Below are positions 5,931-8,862 of a stretch of 8,862 bases of DNA, piece by piece. Below the pieces are notes generated by a model. That model was not told the DNA's origin. It did no database searches and saw nothing but the letters and a program-made list of their open reading frames with translations. The position numbers and the translations under genes were made by a program. This DNA comes from B73-G16 sp964448445 (GTDB taxonomy: Bacteria > Desulfobacterota > B13-G15). The number at the start of each line of letters is the position of its first letter. Within the stretch, counting starts at the first letter, position 1. The stretch covers positions 1 through 8,862 of the forward strand of contig CAYVAU010000057.1 in NCBI GenBank assembly GCA_964448445.1, written 5' to 3'.

Positions 5931-7487
5931 ATGGTCCTGGAGATTGCGATCTTTGGTTTCGCCTGTGCGTCTGGCTTGGGAGCAGGGCTTTGGCTGGGGA
6001 GGAGGGCCTCCCAGAGGCAAGTGGAGACGGCACGTCGGAAGGCCCTTCAGATCATCAGTGATGCGGAACAACAGGCGGAGATAAAGAGGAAGGAGGCCGC
6101 CCTCAAGGCAAGGGAAGAGGTCTACCGGTTGAAGGAGGAGCTGACCAGGGAGATCGAGGGGAAGCGTTCCGAACTCATGCAGCTTGAGAAGCGACTCCAA
6201 CAGCGGGAGCTGAACCTCGATAAACGATCCGATTTCCTGGACTCGAAGGAAGCCGATCTTGAGCGCAAGGAGAGGGAGCTCAGGGAGAAGGAGGAGGTAG
6301 TCCGGCAAAAGGAAGCCGAGGTATCCAAGCTCTTGGAGGAGGAGAGGAGGACCCTTGAGCGGATATCGGGCATTACCGCTGAAGATGCCAAGGCCCTTCT
6401 GTTGCAGAAGATGGAAGAAGAGGCGCGGGGGGAGTTTGCCAAGAGGTTGAAACAGATGGAGGAGGAGCTCAGGGAGCAGGCCTCAAAACGGGCCCAGGAG
6501 ATCCTCGCCCTGGCGGTTCAGCGTTATGCCGGTGACTACGTCATCGAGAACACCGTTGCCCTGGTTAACCTCCCCAATGAAGAGATGAAGGGGCGGATCA
6601 TAGGACGTGAGGGGCGAAATATCCGGGCCTTTGAGGCGGCCACAGGGGTAGACCTTATAATTGACGATACCCCCGAGGCGGTCATCGTCTCCAGTTTCGA
6701 CCCCATAAGGCGTGAGATCGCCCGTCTCGCCTTGGAGAAGCTCGTGGCCGACGGCAGGATCCACCCCGCACGGATCGAGGAGGTCGTGAACCAGGTGAAT
6801 GAGGAATTCGAGCAATATGTAAAGGAGGCGGGGAGCCAGGCGGCCTTCGATCTGGGGATTCACGATCTGCATCCCGAACTGCTGAAACTTATAGGCCGCC
6901 TCAAATATAGGACCAGTTACGGTCAGAACATGTATCAGCATTCGGTTGAGGTGGCCTTCCTGGCTGGGATCATGGCTGCAGAGCTCAACCTGAACGTTAA
7001 GCTTGCCAAGCGAGCGGGGTTGCTCCATGACATCGGCAAGGCTGTTGACCATGAAGTGGAAGGTACCCATGCATCCATAGGGGCTGAGCTGGCGCGAAAA
7101 TACGGTGAACCTGAAGAGGTGGTAAGGGCCATTGCTTCTCATCACGACCAGCCGAGCCCCGATAACCTCCTCGCTGTGTTGATCCAGGCGGCCGATGCCC
7201 TTTCCAGTGCTAGGCCGGGGGCGAGGAGGGAGATGTACGAAAGTTATATCAAGCGCCTCCAGGAACTGGAGGAGATCGCCAGGTCCTTCCCCGGTGTGGA
7301 GAAGGTTTATGCCATCCAGGCTGGTCGTGAGGTGAGGGTTATTGTACAGAGCGATAAGGTTTCGGATGAACAGGCGGTGCTTCTGAGTCACGAGATTGCC
7401 AGAAAGATCGAGCGCGAACTCCGCTATCCTGGCCAGATTAAGGTAATGGTGATCAGGGAAGTGAGGGCGGTGGACTACGCCAAATGA
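5931..7487 (+). CDS. rny: Ribonuclease Y
   Basis: RNase Y is a membrane-anchored endoribonuclease that starts mRNA decay. The 518-residue product has the full layout: an N-terminal hydrophobic anchor (about 3-22), a long charged coiled coil (about 28-190), a KH domain with the GREG loop (225-228 in GRIIGREGRN), and an HD domain. HD metal ligands are visible: H337 in QHSVE, H366 and D367 in LLHDIGK, H380 in GTH, H404/H405 in SHH, and D422 in ADALSSARPG. I chose ATG 5931 because AAAGGAGG lies 6-7 nt upstream and the anchor then starts at residue 3, as is usual. An in-frame TTG at 5880 would add 17 residues (LSTFPLPLAVERR) that no RNase Y needs and would turn the ribosome binding site into coding sequence. 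ymdB follows after 3 nt, a common pairing. Confidence 0.96.
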   Translation: MVLEIAIFGFACASGLGAGLWLGRRASQRQVETARRKALQIISDAEQQAEIKRKEAALKAREEVYRLKEELTREIEGKRSELMQLEKRLQQRELNLDKRSDFLDSKEADLERKERELREKEEVVRQKEAEVSKLLEEERRTLERISGITAEDAKALLLQKMEEEARGEFAKRLKQMEEELREQASKRAQEILALAVQRYAGDYVIENTVALVNLPNEEMKGRIIGREGRNIRAFEAATGVDLIIDDTPEAVIVSSFDPIRREIARLALEKLVADGRIHPARIEEVVNQVNEEFEQYVKEAGSQAAFDLGIHDLHPELLKLIGRLKYRTSYGQNMYQHSVEVAFLAGIMAAELNLNVKLAKRAGLLHDIGKAVDHEVEGTHASIGAELARKYGEPEEVVRAIASHHDQPSPDNLLAVLIQAADALSSARPGARREMYESYIKRLQELEEIARSFPGVEKVYAIQAGREVRVIVQSDKVSDEQAVLLSHEIARKIERELRYPGQIKVMVIREVRAVDYAK

Positions 7488-7490
7488 GCC

Positions 7491-8297
7491 ATGGTGAGGG
7501 TGCTTTTCATAGGTGACATTGTGGGCCGATCGGGAAGACGAGCGGTGAGGGAATTGCTGCCCTCTCTCAGAAGGGAACTGGCGGTGGATTTTGTGATCGC
7601 CAATGGCGAGAACGCCGCCGGGGGCATCGGCATAAATCCCGAAAAGGCCGAGGAACTTTTCGCGCTGGGAGTGGATGTCATCACGACGGGCAACCATGTG
7701 TGGAAGAAGAGGGAAGTGCTGCCCTATCTTGAAAGACAACCCAGGCTCTTGCGTCCGGCCAACTATCCCCCCGGGGCTCCGGGGCGGGGCAGCGGCATAT
7801 TTGAAGTGGGGGATGCAAAAAGGATCGCCATCCTGAACCTCGAGGGACGAGTTTTCATGAAGCCTTTGGAGTCCCCCTTTAAGGTGGCCGAAGAATGCGT
7901 GAGTTTGCTGAAGGAGGAGACATCCCTGATCATTGTGGATTTTCACGCCGAAGCCACCTCCGAGAAGATGGCCCTCGGATGGTTCCTGGATGGGGAGGTG
8001 TCGGCTGTGATAGGCACCCATACTCACGTTCAGACTTCCGATGAGAGGATCCTGCCCGGGGGGACGGCCTATATAACCGATGCCGGCATGACGGGGCCCA
8101 TTAACTCGGTGATCGGGATGAAGAAGGAAATCGCGATAAGGGGATTTCTGAGCCAGCTGCCCAATCGCTTCGAGGTGGCAGGAGGGGAGGTCGAACTACA
8201 GGGGGTTTACCTGGAACTGGACGAGGGGACGGGCCGAGCCTTAAAGATCCAGAGGATAAAGAGGCGACAGGAGGTCGGCCATGGCCAACGTATTTGA
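7491..8297 (+). CDS. ymdB: YmdB-family metallophosphoesterase (TIGR00282)
   Basis: This 268-residue protein is a dimetal phosphodiesterase; Bacillus subtilis YmdB hydrolyses 2',3'-cyclic nucleotides and affects biofilm and motility decisions. The metal-binding set is complete: D9 in GDIVGRSG, E40 and N41 in GENAAGG, N68 and H69 in GNHVW, H152 in DFHAEATSEK, and H177 and H179 in GTHTHVQT. Length matches the family. The start at ATG 7491 lies 3 nt after the rny stop with no strong Shine-Dalgarno, so translation is probably coupled; GTG at 7494 would give the same protein minus one residue and fits the family's usual N-terminus equally well. The C-terminal tail overlaps tyrS by 17 nt. The 2',3'-cyclic products of RNA decay make the rny neighbourhood functionally plausible. 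Confidence 0.94.
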   Translation: MVRVLFIGDIVGRSGRRAVRELLPSLRRELAVDFVIANGENAAGGIGINPEKAEELFALGVDVITTGNHVWKKREVLPYLERQPRLLRPANYPPGAPGRGSGIFEVGDAKRIAILNLEGRVFMKPLESPFKVAEECVSLLKEETSLIIVDFHAEATSEKMALGWFLDGEVSAVIGTHTHVQTSDERILPGGTAYITDAGMTGPINSVIGMKKEIAIRGFLSQLPNRFEVAGGEVELQGVYLELDEGTGRALKIQRIKRRQEVGHGQRI

Positions 8298-8862
8298 TGT
8301 GCTGAAAGAGCGGGGGTTTGTCGAGCAGGTCACCGATGAAGAAGCCTTGAAGGAGCTTTTGGGGAGGGAGGAGATCACCTGCTATATAGGCTTTGACCCC
8401 ACCGCCAAAAGCTTCCATGTGGGGAATCTCCTGCCGATACTGGCCCTTGTGCACATGCAGAGGCACGGGCACAGGCCCATCGCCCTGCTCGGAGGAGGGA
8501 CGGGGCTCATAGGCGATCCGAGCGGAAAGAAGGAGACCCGCCCTTTAATGGCCCAGAGGGAGCTGGAGGAGAATGCAAAGGGCCTCGAGGCCCAGTTGGC
8601 CCGTTTCCTGGATTTCGAAGGGGGTAAGGCGCTGCTTTTGAACAACGCCGATTGGCTCACCAAACTGAACTACATCGAATTCCTGAGGGACATAGGAAAG
8701 CACTTCAGTGTCAACAGGATGCTTCAGGCGGAAACTTACAGGATCCGCTATGAGACCACCGGATTGAACTTCGTGGAATTTAACTATATGCTCCTTCAGG
8801 CTTACGATTTCCTTCACCTCTTCCGGCACTATAATTGTGTGCTGCAGATGGGAGGAAGCGAC
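8281..8862 (+). CDS. tyrS: Tyrosyl-tRNA synthetase (C-terminal part beyond window)
   Basis: This frame is open from ATG 8281 to the window edge, 194 codons without a stop. TyrRS attaches tyrosine to tRNA-Tyr in the cytoplasm. It shows class I synthetase signatures: GFDPTA (37-42), the HIGH-type motif as HVGN (46-49), GGGTGLIGDPSGK (71-83), NNADW (121-125), the tyrosine-pocket region with Y169, Q173 and D176 (EFNYMLLQAYDFLHL), and MGGSD at the cut edge. The KMSKS motif and the tRNA-binding C-terminus lie outside. GGAGGT with suitable spacing sits inside the end of ymdB and supports this start, which overlaps ymdB by 17 nt in another frame. No T-box leader is present, as expected for an internal operon gene. 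Confidence 0.95.
   Translation, partial: MANVFDVLKERGFVEQVTDEEALKELLGREEITCYIGFDPTAKSFHVGNLLPILALVHMQRHGHRPIALLGGGTGLIGDPSGKKETRPLMAQRELEENAKGLEAQLARFLDFEGGKALLLNNADWLTKLNYIEFLRDIGKHFSVNRMLQAETYRIRYETTGLNFVEFNYMLLQAYDFLHLFRHYNCVLQMGGSD

Noticed and set aside
6483..8027. 514-residue open frame on the minus strand
   Set aside because: It lies antisense to rny and ymdB, both with complete catalytic motifs. The product is rich in His, Pro and Gly without a recognisable domain; it is a by-product of codon bias on the opposite strand.
1..8862. tRNA, rRNA, CRISPR array, insertion sequence or integrase
   Set aside because: Looked for on both strands; no cloverleaf T-loop, repeat-spacer periodicity, transposase motif or terminal repeats were found.

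Overview
The window looks like a chromosomal junction in a thermophilic or moderately thermophilic bacterium. Coding strands are purine-rich, arginine is often AGG, and the proteins are rich in Glu, Lys and Arg. The right-hand gene order (zapB-like, zapA, rny, ymdB, tyrS) recalls Deltaproteobacteria-like and related deep-branching lineages. I cannot name a taxon from sequence alone. Both window edges cut through genes.

Left part, 1-5020, minus strand: a three-gene unit read leftwards. It holds a 1121-residue SNF2-type helicase with a C-terminal DUF3883 domain, then a 154-residue protein with a compact PD-(D/E)XK-like nuclease signature, then a DUF1156-type adenine DNA methylase with a Zn ribbon. 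The methylase runs off the left edge and lacks its C-terminal half here. The last two genes overlap by ATGA. Helicase, nuclease-like domains and DNA methylase together look like a restriction-modification or DISARM-like antiviral system. The set does not match canonical DISARM: no drmA, drmB or drmC is visible, although they could lie beyond the left edge.

Middle, 5021-5300: a 280-bp divergent intergenic region. It contains a strong Shine-Dalgarno site for the helicase, a plausible promoter for the rightward operon, a weaker promoter candidate for the leftward operon, and several inverted repeats.

Right part, 5301-8862, plus strand: a tightly packed housekeeping operon. A small ZapB-like coiled-coil protein and ZapA act on the FtsZ ring. 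RNase Y starts mRNA decay at the membrane. YmdB is a metallophosphodiesterase often found next to rny. Tyrosyl-tRNA synthetase is cut by the right edge. Gaps are 5 nt (zapB/zapA), 136 nt (zapA/rny), 3 nt (rny/ymdB) and a 17-nt overlap (ymdB/tyrS). The 136-nt gap holds two perfect hairpins and a sequence complementary to the rny ribosome binding site, so RNase Y translation may be regulated there.

The most interesting material is the left three-gene unit and the two non-coding stretches. No tRNA, rRNA, CRISPR array, transposase or integrase was seen.
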